A stretch of DNA of 64,000 nucleotides from Gnetum montanum (GCA_015680685.1 MNCI01000270.1:176200-240199); one strand, 5' to 3'; shown: positions 42,930-55,639, counted from the stretch's first letter. Made by a program: numbers and translations. The notes: a model not told the origin generated them from the sequence alone.

Positions 42930-44060
42930 GAATTGGCCTTCTTATCTTCTGTCATGGCGTAATCTTCTTGTGGGTCTCCCTGTTCTCGGCATCTGTGGCT
43001 TGAGTTAAACGAAACAAAACTGTAAGCACCTGCAGAGGAAATCACGCATTAGAGTAGCTTAAGTACTCCATAGAAGAAGTCCTGCATCTGCCTATGGTGG
43101 AGCAAATAGGAACCCCCTCGTAAATTGGGATGAGGTCAGATGTTGTATACTCTAGTGTTATTACCTATATGCAAAGTCTTAATAAACTGTGTAACTAGGT
43201 AATAGGTTCGAAAGTTCAATTCTACTATGTAGTATTGAGTTACATATGTTTCAATTATTTTAGGCTCCAACACCCCAAAAGCAAGGTGCTCCTTGGTAGA
43301 AGTGCTCATAGTTTGTCTTTAAATTTATCTTTAATTCTTTATTTATTTTTTTTGCTTTGCCTTTAAGGATTGCTCATTTCTATAAAATCTACTTGTTTGA
43401 AAAATAAACATTAACAAAATAAGATGAAAAATGAGTTAAAAAATCATAAAGAAGGATATAAGTACTATTATTATTATTCAAAACATTGCAAAAGTTTTTA
43501 GGACACTAGGTGAAAGACATAAAAAATTTTGGCATATCATTATTAAGTTTTGTACAATAGAAGCCAAAGAGCAAATGTAGTAATATCACAGCCACTTAAT
43601 GCAAAGTGACCATGAGCAAAGAATTTGGACCAATAGAGATCCCACTAGGAAGGAACTTGCAAAAAGGTTAAACAATGAAAAAAAGTTAAGACAACATGTT
43701 AAAAAGGGTTTTGTTGTATACCTAAATACTAGTAATATGTTTGTCATTATAGATTACTAGTATTTTGAAAACTATTCAAAACATAGTCTCATTTAACATG
43801 ATTGTATAATGATAGAAGTTTTGCTTTTACAATAAACATATCCCCACCAGGGTTGGTGGCCTAATCTCTTTTTGAGTGGGTTTTAGAGATTGATTTACAA
43901 CAAAGGAAGACAAAATTAAAACTCAAGGTTAGTAATAAATGTTTTTCTTAGAATACATCATGTAGTTTACAACGATGTTACAACTATTCTCAATAAAAAA
44001 GTTGTTTATGAAGAAAAGAAATAACAAATTTCAAAAAAGGCAAATAATGATAGTTTTCAG
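42880..44060. other. Upstream region of the host gene
   Basis: No confident promoter element, gene or repeat was found. Short AT-rich stretches predominate. A TAGGTTCGAAAGTTCAATTC motif near 43200 resembles a tRNA B box, but no matching A box was convincing. Confidence 0.4.
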
Positions 44061-44419
44061 CAAGCATAAATGAAATCTTCTTCAACAAGTTCTCAACATT
44101 TTACCAATCCTTTTAATTTTAAATGTGTTAATGAACTCTTGATATCTAAAGAAAATTCTTCTTTAGAAAAAAAGAAATTTTCAATAAGGACCATCAATGG
44201 AAATACTAATGCATATGGATTTTACTCAGCGCAACACAAAAAAAAGGAGGTCTGCAAATACAACTTTTAATTTAATCCCAAAGGTATCTCCTTCTCTCTC
44301 TACTTCTACTACTATTCCAAATGATTTTTTATCGAACAATATTTCTTAATTTATTAGTTCAATAGATTGTGAGGCAAATGCTGAGCTTGAAGAATCAAGG
44401 ATGGGGGCCACCTCCCTTA

Positions 44420-44745
44420 CATCTCAATTTAGTTTTATCATGGAATGTTTGAGCTTTCAATGCATGATATTAGTTTGTTAGGAAATGCATTTTAAAAAAA
44501 CTACATTGTTTTTCTACCGCTCATGAAGTCAATAAAAAAGATGTTAAAAAAAATAGACCAAAAAAGTTTTAAATTTTGGTTTTGACATCCTTGAAAGAGT
44601 TATTTGAATTACATGCCATAGTGAAAAAGAGACTTTAGACTATGTAATATATATGCTCCTAATAATTCGAAAGATTGATCAAATGTTTGGAAATATTTTC
44701 TATTTCTACTTAAAGTTTCTTGGATTATTGTGTGTAAACATGTAC
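44420..44745 (+). pseudogene. LINE endonuclease fragment
   Basis: Broken frames read LSWNVWAFNA, FWF.HP-type sequence, NIYAPNNSKD and NVWKYFLF, as in the N-terminal endonuclease of plant L1 ORF2 (ILSWNxRGxN, xYAPN). It may belong to family B. It is cut off near 44745 by the copia LTR. Confidence 0.5.
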
Positions 44746-44749
44746 ACAA

Positions 44750-44895
44750 AAAGTAATGTGTTTTCCATGTTTATGCATATGCATCAATTAATGCATTTTC
44801 CACGTTTACGCATAACGCGTTTTCCATGTTTACGTGAACACATCAAGTAACGTGTTTTCCACAGTTACGCATACACATCAAGTAACACATTTCTA
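44750..44895. repeat. Degenerate minisatellite in the copia-type LTR
   Basis: About four imperfect copies of a unit reading taacgtgttttccatgtttac / gcatacacatcaag lie end to end. Two further related GGCATCG(A/G)GTCTCTTA segments follow near 44950-44990. Confidence 0.65.
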
Positions 44896-45209
44896 CTATT
44901 TATGCATACCCTAACAAGTTAAGGTGGCCTTCGTATCCATTTATGTGTTGGCATCGAGTCTCTTAACACATTTACGAATTGGCATTGGGTCTCTTATTTT
45001 TTTCTATTTTCTCATAGTAACTGATTCTGTGGCCTATAAATTTGTTCTTGATGGGAGAACAAAGACACCATGAATCACAGTAGGATTGCAATTCTAGTCC
45101 CTTTCACAGATGCTTAAAGGTTGCATACACCATCATTGCAAAGTGCCAATGTGAAAGAAGAATCCAAACGCCAAGTTTAATCTAAGGCATCAATGGCTGG
45201 AGGTTAGTT

Positions 45210-45374
45210 CCATTTGCTTGGGCATTGTGCATTTCTAGTTATTTATGCATGTGAATTTCTTGTGCCATTTGCTTCCGCATTGTGCATGTCCAGTTATCTA
45301 TGCATGTGAATTTCTTGTTCCATTTGCTTTTGCATTGTGCATTGTTGATTATCTATGCATCTAGATGTCTTGTG
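45210..45374. repeat. Tandem repeat, three 55-bp units
   Basis: CCATTTGC starts at 45210, 45265 and 45320, an exact 55-bp period. Each unit contains GCATTGTGCAT and TATGCAT and ends near TTTCTTG. Units differ by several substitutions. Confidence 0.9.
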
Positions 45375-45399
45375 CAATCCACAAATTTTCTTTTACATT

Positions 45400-45411
45400 T
45401 GGTATCAGAGC
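45400..45411 (+). other. Primer binding site of a copia-type element
   Basis: TGGTATCAGAGC is the standard plant Ty1/copia primer site, complementary to the 3' end of initiator Met-tRNA. It lies two bases after the inferred LTR end. Confidence 0.88.
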
Positions 45412-45596
45412 TTCATTTCTGTCTCGATCTTGATGCCATTACCGGTTAGTAATTGGAAGGCCCATTTATCATTGTGATGGACATCCCTATAAAATTACTA
45501 ACCTCTGTAGCATTGTTTTGTGATAAAACCATTGAAGAGGATCTTTGAATGCTTAAAAATGAAGAAATTCAATAGAGAACCTATTTATTGAACTAT

Positions 45597-47480
45597 TGTC
45601 ACATTAAACCATTCCATGGAACATCAATTGAAGCTAATGCAATTTAAAATAATTGAGATTGATGCATCTAAGAAGTTAGATGAAGGGTTCTTAATTGGTT
45701 TATGGGTATTGGATGTTAGTGCAGAAATTAGCCAATCTTCTGCCAGCAACATTATTAACAATGGTATAGGGTTCAAGATCAAAAGAAAGAATAAAGCTAC
45801 AACAACACAAATTGAAAATAAGCATGGATGTAGTCTTAAGAAGGCTTATGTAGGTACTGAATTAAAAAGAGAAAGGAAGGATAGGAAACTTCTTTAAGTA
45901 AGTAGTTTTGAAATTGTAGATGGTTTTGAGAGTAATAAATTTAAAAAATTTAATCCATAGTTTATGAAGAAGAGATTGAAAAAGGATTAAGGTGTTTCTT
46001 CAAAGGAAGTTCAGTTTCTAAGTTCAATTCTTCTAGATCTAAGAGTATTGAAATAATAGAAATATGCCTTTGCCAACTGATAAAACTTTTGACAATTTTG
46101 ACTGTTATCAAATAGTTAGATTGAAAGAAGAAAAACATAATATGGTTGCAAATATCAAAAGCTCCCATAAGAATAGTGATAGCTAAAATGGATATATTTA
46201 ATGAACATGTCTCTCATTATCGAAATTATAAATTAAGTTATAACTTCTTAAGAAAGTTATAAATTAATGTCCTAGATATTTGTAATCTACCTTAACTTTT
46301 CATGATGATTGTAACCACCCTAAAGTCACTATAAAAGGGGCTTATAGGGTAGATTTTAAAAGGGAGGGAGGCTTTTAGAGAAGAAGAAATTTGAAGATTA
46401 CTTGTAAGATGGTTTGCTAAAGACATCATTTCGACCACTTTGTTTTAGTCCTGTGAGTTCATCCTTTCCTATTTTGTTTTGTTGCTTAGCTAGTGGTTTA
46501 GGTAGTATCATACTTGGCATTTAAATTTGGGATTTTTAGATTGCCTTTATAGTTCTTTATTGCATGATAGTAGACTCCTATTAAGATTTTCCATAGAAGA
46601 GCTCATGTTGGAAAGCCTTAAGAGCAGTTTAATAGAAAAGTTTATTATTATGCAATTTTAAGGCTATTACTAGGATTATTGTAAGATAGCCTCTACTATA
46701 GAGAAGCCAATTGAGTAATTCAATAGTCTAGAGGGTTCAAAAAATCTTTAGTATTTTGATAGGACTGAAATAGCTTTTTGATTTTTAAAGTATATTCCCT
46801 TGGTATTTCAATTAGAAATTGTCAAATCTTTGAAAGCTCTGTTGTATTCAATCATTGACAACTATTATCTAGCCAAAATAGAGACTCATATGTGGCGGAT
46901 TACGCAACAATTTTTGGTAGTATAGTAGGATTTTTTTTAACAAATTGCTTGTTTAAGCCTATAAAGTTTGAACAATTCATAGATATTGAATTAAGGGTAA
47001 CTTTATTGTGAAGTGTTTCCTTGTATCAATTTACCTTGCTTAAATATTTGAGATTTTTACACAAATCTACTTTCTTTTCTTTCTCTTTCCATTGAATCTT
47101 GCTCTATTTCTAGTTTTTGTGTGGAATTCTCTCTTTGGGGGAAATTAGGAGTAGATTGGTAGAGTTGTGCTCAAATGATTTTTGCAAAATTTTATTTGTT
47201 ACAAGTAGGTATTATAAGAACCGTGTAGACTAAGTTGTTGAACAAAATAGGAATCTCTAACAACTCATAGTATTTTACGAAGTTGGCCAAATTTCTTATA
47301 TGATAGCCGATTACAGTTTTATACACAACCCAACTATTTCAACATTCACAGCAGCAAACACATCATATTTAACTACTAAGTCTATTTGGAGGTATCGAGG
47401 CCTTGGTGTTGCCAGAGACTAGCAAACACCTAAATCCTATTCGAGGCACTTGTTGGTAGTCGTGTCCCAAATGATTGTCA
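45597..47480 (+). repeat. 5' LTR of G1
   Basis: It starts TGTCACATTAAACC and ends ATTGTCA. It contains the degenerate ORF 45616-45897 and GC-poor U3 sequence. It aligns with the 3' LTR over its whole length, apart from about 1.06 kb missing between CTCATTATCGAAAT (near 46220) and AGTTATAACTTCTT (near 46235). Confidence 0.87.
45616..45897 (+). pseudogene. ORF inside the G1 LTR (duplicated at about 51300-51540)
   Basis: A 93-codon open frame reads IDASKKLDEGFLIGLWVLDV, NNGIGFKIKRKNKATTTQIE. In the 3' LTR the same frame is nearly intact (IDASEKLDERFLIGLWVLDV), and similar Lys-rich sequence continues further with stops. Persistence of one frame in both LTR copies suggests former coding. I do not recognise the protein. 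Confidence 0.4.
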
Positions 47481-47609
47481 ATAATTTTTTTGGCGCTAGA
47501 AGGAGTGCTTGAAAATTTATCCTCTACGTTTAGAAGCCTGATAGTCATAGCATACCAACAATTATTTGTTACTATAAAGGCTTAAGAAATTATATTATAT
47601 TTTTAGTTT

Positions 47610-49980
47610 ATGACCAACAAGATTAATAGTTTGGAAGGTTTCAAAGATTCAAAGGAAGTTCTTGATTATAAGACTGATTCTTCATTAGAAAAAGAACAAA
47701 AGAAAGTTTTTGAGTTCGGAACAAGTAGTGGATTAAAGACTAGAAGGTTGAGAAGATCTCCCCTTCTATATGGTTTCTTAGTTTATATGAGAAGATCTAA
47801 GAAGTATAAGAGTTCAACAATCCAAAAGAATAAGATGGCAAATCCTTGGCAAAGAGTCACACCAGTAGGATTTCAAAAATACAATGATATTCTTAAGGTA
47901 GTTTATAAATATTTGCCTGAACCTTGTTCTAGTAAGAAAGAAAAATGGTAACATTAGGCTTTGTGTAGACTTTAAGAATTTGAAAGAAGCTTTGGAAAAG
48001 AATAAATATCCACTTCCTAGAGTTGATGAGATGTTGATTAAGGTCTCAAGTTATCAAGTATATTCTTTCTTAGATGGTTTTTTAGGCTATAATTAGATCA
48101 TGATAAATAAAAATGATAGATATAAGACAACATTTATCACCAAATGGGGAACTTTAACTTACCAAAGAATGCCATTTGGATTGTCAAATGCTGGAGCTAC
48201 TTTCCAGAGAATAATGGATTTAGCCTTTAAAGGTTTACTTAGTAAATTCGTTATGATTTATTTGGATGATATTACCATATTTTCAAAAAGAAAGCAAGAT
48301 CATATTGGTTATCTTCAACAAGTTTTTGACAGATGTCATGAGTATGTTATTTCATTGAATCCTAAGAAGTGTATATTTGGAGTTAAATTTGGAAATCTAC
48401 TAGGCCATGTGATCTGCCAGAAAGGAATCGCTATAGATAATTCTCGAATTCAAGTAGGATAGAATATTAAGCATCCTACAAGTAAAAAGTCTCTTAAATC
48501 TTTCTTTGTAAAGTTAAATTTTGTTAAGAGATTTATCCCTAGATTTACCAAAATCACTAAACCTTTGATACAGATGCTAAAGAAAGATGTTCAAGTAAAG
48601 AAAATACCAACATTGGAAAAAGCTTTAGTAGAAATTAAAAGGGCTATTCAAGAGGCTCCATATTTGATTAAACCTAAATTAAAGGAAGATATTGGATTAT
48701 ATGCGTTTGCTTCTAATGATTTTGTCGTTGCCATCTTAACTCAAAAAAATGAAGGACATGATGAACCAATTGGATTTTGTGGATACCAGTTGAAAGGTTC
48801 TGAACTAAATTATTCCGATTTGGAAAAACAAGCATTCATAGTCATTAAAGCACTTCAATATTTTAAATATTATTTAGAAAGTTCATTACTTCATATATGC
48901 TAATCGAACTTGCAGTTAAGCAATTCTTAGCACAAAATGAAATTGGATTGAAAAGAGGAAAGTGGCTTATAAAGCTTCAAGGTTTCATATTTTCATTGGA
49001 AATATGCAAAACGGTTAAGGGAATGGGATTAGCCAAATTAATGGCTAGAGAAAATGAAGTAGGTGCACTTGATACTCATGAGGGAAATTGGTATGACGAA
49101 ATTTTAAAGTTTTTTAATACAATGGAAGTCCCAAATAATTTAACTGCAAGTCAAAAAAGAGCTTTCTTGAAGAAAACATGTAAATTTGTGGTTAGATATG
49201 GTATATTATATAGAAAGGATTTTAGAGGGGTTTTGTTGAAATGCGTTCATAATGATCAAATTGGTTCCATCTTAGAATAGTTCCATGATCATTCTAATTT
49301 ATTTTATGAATCCCCTAAATCAACTATGCAACATATACTTCAATATGGATATTACTAGCCTAGTATATATCAAGATATTACTTTGAAAATCCAAATATGT
49401 TTTAAATGTCAAATCCATGGACCAAAAATTAAAAGGGCTAGAGCTCCCTTAAAACCAGTAATTGTGGATAANCGTGGGCATACAAAAATCCCTTTTCATG
49501 ATGGAAATTTAAAAAATTGGATTGATTATTTACAGTTGGCATTATGGACAAATCATATTAGGTTTAAGAAGGCTATTGGAACATCGCCTTATAATTTAGT
49601 CTATGGTTTGCTAGCAAGAATTACAAACAAGATTATAAGTTTAGCTTTAGATTTTGTACAAAGGTATAGTAAGAAAATTGATAAAGATAGAAGTTTCATG
49701 ATCTTGTTTATCAAGAGAGAAGCTGAGATAGATAGAGCAAAGGATAATTTGTTAAAAAGTACATCTCAAGTCAAAAGATGGTTTGATAAAAAGGCTTTGA
49801 AAAGAACTTTTTGTATAGGAGATCTTGTATTGCTATGGACAATGAAGAAACCGAACATGTTCACACCAACATGGATTGGCTCATTTCAGATTACAAAATA
49901 ATTATTTAAGGATACTTACAAATTATCAACATTAGATGGTATGGAATTGTAGTTTCCATATAATGTTTTACATATAAAAC
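47610..49980 (+). pseudogene. G1 pol remnant: reverse transcriptase, RNase H, partial integrase
   Basis: An unassigned 113-codon ORF (47610-47951) leads into reverse transcriptase: RLCVDFKNLKEALEKNKYPL, FGLSNAGATFQRIMDLAF and the intact catalytic YLDD at 48259-48270, in the context IYLDDITIFSK. RNase H-type sequence (48600-48990) includes ASNDFVVAILTQK and ELNYSDLEKQAFIVIKAL. The integrase zinc-binding region (49240-49420) shows FHDHSNLFYES and CFKCQIHG. The catalytic core is missing: VIVD is followed at the N (49472) directly by the C-terminal part, which contains GTSPYNLVYG. Several stops and one frameshift are present, so it is inactive. Confidence 0.82.
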
Positions 49981-50587
49981 ATTATTTTGGATAGCTGCCC
50001 ATGACTTAAATATTTTTATACAAATTAATATATGTACATAGTACAATAATATATTCAAGTATAAGGTGGTTGAATATATATAATAATAAATAATAAAATT
50101 TTCTATATAAAAATTATTATGTATGCACTTGGTAGTAACATGTACTAGATTGATGTCATGTTTAATTATGACATATATGTTATATTCATATGGTTAAGTA
50201 AGTCTATTTAGTATTTTAAAATAAAATAAAAGTTAACATATGTTCACGTTAAGTATGAGTTTAAAGATATTTAATTAAAAATATTAGTTGAATTATTAAA
50301 TTTATATTATTCAAAGTAATTATTACTTAAGATGAGTAAAGTGGAAGTGGTGGTTAATTAATTATTTAGTGGGAAATAGTTCCAACAACTAAATGATAAA
50401 ATTCAAATTGGTATACGTATGATGATTAGAAAGGAATTAATATGGACAAAGGTGGCAAAGTTGGTTAACAAGATTTGGTGGGAATTTCAAAATTATTTAC
50501 TACTATAAGAAGAGACATGGTTTGCTTAAGATTACATCTTCAAAGTACAAGTGAAGAAAACTAATAAGAGTGTAGGTTTGAGAAAAG

Positions 50588-50995
50588 ATGGTTCTTGGTG
50601 ACAAAGCAATGGGAAGACCATTTATTCCATATGTAATGGAGTGCTGCCCGGAACATGTCCTAAGAGCTTATTGCAAAGTAGAAGCCTATGGAGCATCAAG
50701 AGAAAGTCCATTCCTACTTTGGTTTTCTAATGAGTTTATGTTTCTTACTAGTGGACTTTCTTTAGAAGCCAATGTCTGGGGTAGATTTCATGAATGTGAC
50801 AGTTAAGTAGAAAATCAAGAAAATTCTAACCAAGATTATTCTTGGGGAGTGGCATTTGTATCTCAAGATACAAAAGTATTTGATTGGGATAAGCCATAAG
50901 AATCAGCAAAAGAGGTAGATGCAAAGGAAACAAGAATAGTTGAAGAAAGCAAGGATGAAGATTTTGCATTAGTTTCAACTAAAATAGTGTATGAA
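50588..50995 (+). pseudogene. Unidentified ORF between pol and the 3' LTR of G1
   Basis: It opens MVLGDKAMGRPFIPYVMECC and is free of stops for 72 codons. Related, Glu/Lys-rich coding-like sequence continues past a stop to about 50995. The position is where some plant Ty3/gypsy lineages carry an additional ORF. I recognise no domain, membrane segment or catalytic motif. Confidence 0.4.
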
Positions 50996-51237
50996 AGGGT
51001 TTAAGGTAAGAAGATTCTCAAGAAAGTTATTTTTACTATCCACTTCTCTTCCATTGACTAGTTGGTATAAAGTCCTGATGTAGAGTTCTTAAATTTTTTA
51101 TTAGGGCTAATGTTTTTTATTTCATTAAACCTTAAGTTTAATGAAAGTTTTGCTCAAAAAAGATTTCTTGTTTTTCATGTGAATGTTTAATAAAATTGTT
51201 GTCTGTCAGGTGATATTTTTAGGAGGGTATGAAATGT

Positions 51238-54179
51238 TGTCACATTAAACCATTCCATGGAATAGCAATTGAAGATAATGTAACTTAAAATAAATGAGAT
51301 TAATGAGATTGATGCATCTGAGAAGTTAGATGAAAGGTTCTTAATTGGTTTATGGGTACTGGATGTTGCTGTAAAAATTAGCCAATCTTCTGTTAGCAAC
51401 ATTATTAAGAATGGTATAGGGTTCAAGATCAAAAGAAAGAATAAAACTGCAACAACACAAATTGAGAACAAGCATGGGTGTAGTTTTAAGAAGGCTTATG
51501 CAGGTACTGAATTAAAAAGAGAAAGGAAGGGTAGGGAACTTCTTCAAGTAAGCAGTTTTAAGATTGTAGATGGTTCTTAGAGTAATAAATTTGAAAAATT
51601 TAATCCACAGTTTATGAAGAAGAGATTGAAGAAGGATAAAGGTGTTTCTTCAAAGGAAGTTCACTTTCTAAGTTAAACTCTTCTAGATCTAAAACTATTG
51701 AAATAATAAAAATATGCCTTTGCCAACTGATAAAACTTTTTTCAATTTTGACTATTATCAAATAGTTAGATTGAAAGAAAAAAAATATAATACGGCTACA
51801 AATATCATAAGCTCCCATAAGAATAGTGGTAGATAAAATGGATAAATTTCATGAACATATCTCTCATTGTCGAAATGATGATTATTTGTTGTCAAAAAGG
51901 ATTGATAATAAATATAAAGGTTGTGAATGTGCATCTAAATCAGAAGATAGGAAGATTGTAGGAAGCAATAAAACAAAAATATCAAAATATAGCCTACTTA
52001 ATTTTAGTATTCTAAAAATTGTGTTATAGAAGCTAATTGTTTCTGCTACGGATTTTGCAAAATTTGTAACCCACATGTTCACGCATTAAGCCAAACATAT
52101 TGTCCTAATCTTATTTTGGACCCTTTGAAGTCCAAAGGCCACTGTTGTTGCTACTTGGTGGCATCTAGATCCTCCAATGATGCTGTCATTTGAGGGTATC
52201 ATCATTGATGAAGAGATCGTTGAGTTTGGTGGCATTCTTGATGTCATTGGTAGGCATTCTGTCATGTCGTAGAGGCTCTTCTTACCATGTCTGCATCTAC
52301 ATTGGTGTCGTCATCATAACCATTGAATGTGTGCACTAGAAAACAATGAAGAAATTGAGCTATAGCAGAATTATGGGGTAGATTGCAAAAGGCTTAAAAA
52401 CACAGCAACACTTGACACCAGTGGAGCCGAGACGCCCACGACTCATTATGGTTATGGTTGCTCTGATGCCTTCACTACTACACCAGCATCGCCATTGTCA
52501 CCCACCTTTTTCTCCACCCATGACATCTAGAACAAAGATAGAGGGTTCCTAGAACACCAACACTGTAGCAACATGCCTTGTGGCATCATCAGCACCTTCC
52601 AACTTGAGGTTTATTGTGGGTAGTTTGAGGAACACATGCCTGATAAAGTGGACACCTATCTACACACTACCTAGTTCGATGTCATGGATAATTGGATTTA
52701 AATCAAATTTGTATAAACCTTTCGATAAAAAGATAACTGTGAATAATGACCAATAGAGACAAAGGGAAAAAAAAAGCAAAATATAAAAGAAATGCCAATA
52801 ATAAATACATGGTTTAAGAAGAAGGTAGTTTATGACATAGTTGTCTAACATCCTATGTGAACTGAACACTTGGTAACAATAACTTGTATTCCTATAGTAA
52901 AGGTAACTTCCTATAGAAGTTATAACTTCTTAAGGAAGTTATACATTAACTCCCTAGATATTTGTAATCTACCTTAACTTTTTATGATGATTGTAACTGC
53001 CCTAAAGTCACTATAAAAGGGGCCTATAGGGTAGATTTTAAAAGGGAGGGAGGCTTTTGGAGAAGAAGAAATTTGAAGACTACTTGTAAGATGGTTTGCT
53101 AAAGACATCGTTTTGGCCACTTTGTTTGTCCTGTGAGTTCATCCTTTCCTATTTTGTTTTGCTGCTTAGCTAGTGGTTTAGGTAGTATCATACTTGGCAT
53201 TTAAATTTAGGATTTTTAGATTTCTTTTATAGTTCTTTGTTGCATAATAGTATACTCCTATTAAGATTTGCCATACAATAGCTCATGTTGGAAAGCCTTA
53301 AGAGCAATTTAATAGAAAATTTTATTATTATACAATTTTTAAGGCTGCAATTTTAAGGCTATTACTAGGATTATTGTAAGATAGCCTCTACTATAGACAA
53401 GCTAGTTGAGCAATTTAATAGTCTAGAGGGTTTAAAAAATCTTTAGTATTTTGATAGGATTGAAATAGCTTTTTGATTTTTAAAGTATATTTCTTGATAT
53501 TTCAATTAGAAATTGTCAAATCTTTGAAAGCTCTGTTGTATGCAATCGTTAACAACTATTATCTAGCCAAAATAAAGACTCATATGTGGTGGTTTACATA
53601 GCAATTTTTGGTAGTATAGTAGGATTGTTTTTTTAAGAAATTGCTTGTTTGAGCTTATAAAGTTTGAACAATTCATAGATATTGAATTAGGGATAACTTT
53701 ATTGTGAAGTGTTTCCTCGTATCAATTTATCTTGCTTAAATGTTTGAGACTTCTACATAAATTTTCTTTCTTTTCTTTCTCTTTCCATTGAATCTTGCTC
53801 TATTTATAGTTTTCTCGTGGAATTTTCTCTCTCTGGGGGAAATTAGGAGTAGACCAGCAAAGTTGTGCTCAAATGGGTTTTGCAAAATTTTATTTGTTAC
53901 AAGTAGGTATTATAAGAACCGTATAGACCAAGTTGTTGAACAAATTAGGAATCTCTAACAACTCATAGTATTTTACAAAGTTGGTTGAATCTCTTTTATG
54001 ATAGCCGATTACAATTTTATATGCAACCCCACTATTTCAACATTCACAACAGCAAACACACTTACATTTAACTACTAAGTCTATTTGGAGGTATCTAGGC
54101 CTTGGTTTTGCTAGAGACAAGCAAACACCTAAATCCTGTTCGAGGCACTTGTTGGTGGTCGTGTCCCAAACGGTCACCA
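51238..54179 (+). repeat. 3' LTR of G1, about 1.06 kb longer than the 5' LTR
   Basis: Same ends as the 5' copy (TGTCACATTAAACC ... CACCA). The extra segment runs about 51878 to 52925 and continues the LTR sequence smoothly on both sides. Part of it (52090-52640) is GC-richer than its surroundings. Either the 5' LTR lost it or the 3' LTR gained an insertion. Confidence 0.85.
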
Positions 54180-55615
54180 ACATAAATAAAATATGTAAAG
54201 GAGCACATGGTGTGTTGCATAAGATGGGTGTACGAAGGTTTCTGATGACAAGAATGTCTAAGGATAAGGTACTTAACGAACCTAACCAAGAGATATGCAA
54301 GTGGGTCCTCCCCATAGTAGGCACATTCCTTATTTTCCCTTACATAACCTCAACCTAAAAATTCTATGGGCCCCATAGATGATTAATGGTTGATGGAAGT
54401 TAAGGAGCAAAACCTGGAAGATTCTACCTAAGAATTCAAATATGTTGGACCAAGACATGGGATCAAGAGCATGGACTTCATTAGTGAGGTGAATTACGCT
54501 TAGCATAGATGGATGATGGAGAAGGTGGAATGAAATTTCAAATTGAAGCCATAAGAAGTTCCTTTGTGAGTTTTGTATTTAAAATGACTTGAGAAGATCC
54601 ATCCATAGTCCAAACCAAAACCATTCTCTTTTAGTGACTTCACATTGCCACTCCAAGACTAATCCACCTTCTTGAGACACAAGAATGCACCCATAGAACA
54701 ACCACTATTCCATAAAGGGAAGAAAAGAGTAGAAAGTGGGAGAAGGCCTTAGTTAGAGGGGACCTTCAAGCATGGGTAACATGTCTTTCTAGTCTCATAA
54801 CTAGTGCTTGTAGCCTGTTTATTTGTCTAAGGGGTGTGCTTTGAATTTTCATACTATTTTTTTTTTGTTTTTGTTTTTTTTCTTTCTTTTTCAATGAGAA
54901 CCACACCATGCAAAGACTTTATTTAACTTCATGTTATTGGATGACATGGAATGGTAAGAAGTCCATGAAAATACTCAAGCACCTAGGTAATTAGAAGAGT
55001 ACAAAGCGTATTGAGTCCCCTTGAAGTCACACCCTATGCAAACCTTGAATCCTTTCCAATTCCAGTAACTACCAAGGTCATGAATTTATTAAAAGTTGAT
55101 TTAATGAAAGGGATCTCAAACTTCTAAAACAAGGAAAACCGTACAGCTTGTGAATGGGTGGATGTTGTGGATTCATTGCCTGTTCCATGAAAAAGAAACC
55201 ATGACTGAGCCATTGAAACATTAAGCATAAATCACCATTAGTAGTAGCTACAACACCACTATGTATTATTAGCACAAAGCACGTTTATTAGTAAAAATTT
55301 GAAAATCACACTCAAACAAAACAAAGTAAAATATATAAAATAGTATAAAAGATTCAAGAAAGATTTAAATGTACTAATGATGATGTAAAAAAATGATATA
55401 AAATAGGAAATATTTTGAAAATCAAAAAGATGTAAAGTAAATAAATTGTAAAATCAAAAGCATGGAACACAAAAAATAGAAAAACTAAGAAGCCATATGG
55501 ATGATTAGCATGGATGTCCATCTCTCCCATGATTGAGTTGGAAGGAGGAAATTTGAAAAATTGAGCATGGTTGTCCATCCGTTGAGGTATTTGTTGCACT
55601 GGCTTGCTTGGGCTC
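54180..55615. other. Unassigned region between G1 and the opposite-strand gypsy element
   Basis: Only short open frames in all directions. It may be the long 3' non-coding or extra-ORF region of the Athila-like element G2, but I saw no LTR matching 61865 onward. Confidence 0.4.
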
Positions 55616-55639
55616 ATGGAAAAGCTTCACTTGTTGGAT

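Larger units (their letters stand above)
44750..45397 (+). repeat. Copia-type 5' LTR
   Basis: It ends TTTTACA at 45397, two bases before a Met-tRNA primer binding site. The left end near 44750 is inferred from where LINE homology stops. It contains the minisatellite and the 55-bp tandem repeat, both in the U3/R part. The interior of the element is lost except for about 185 bp, because gypsy element G1 follows from 45597. Confidence 0.6.
45597..54179 (+). mobile_element. Ty3/gypsy element G1 with two LTRs, defective
   Basis: Homologous LTRs (45597-47480 and 51238-54179) flank a 3.75-kb interior with a primer site (TTGGCGCTAGAAGGAG near 47490), a pol remnant and an extra ORF. A purine-rich tract AGGAGGGTATGAAA precedes the 3' LTR. 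No recognisable gag or full protease is present, and the integrase core is missing. The candidate flanking bases (ACTAT / ACATA) do not form a convincing target duplication. It inserted next to the copia LTR. Confidence 0.85.

Noticed and set aside
43180-43235. Possible tRNA or SINE B box (GGTTCGAAAGTTC)
   Set aside because: No cloverleaf and no convincing A box at the expected distance.
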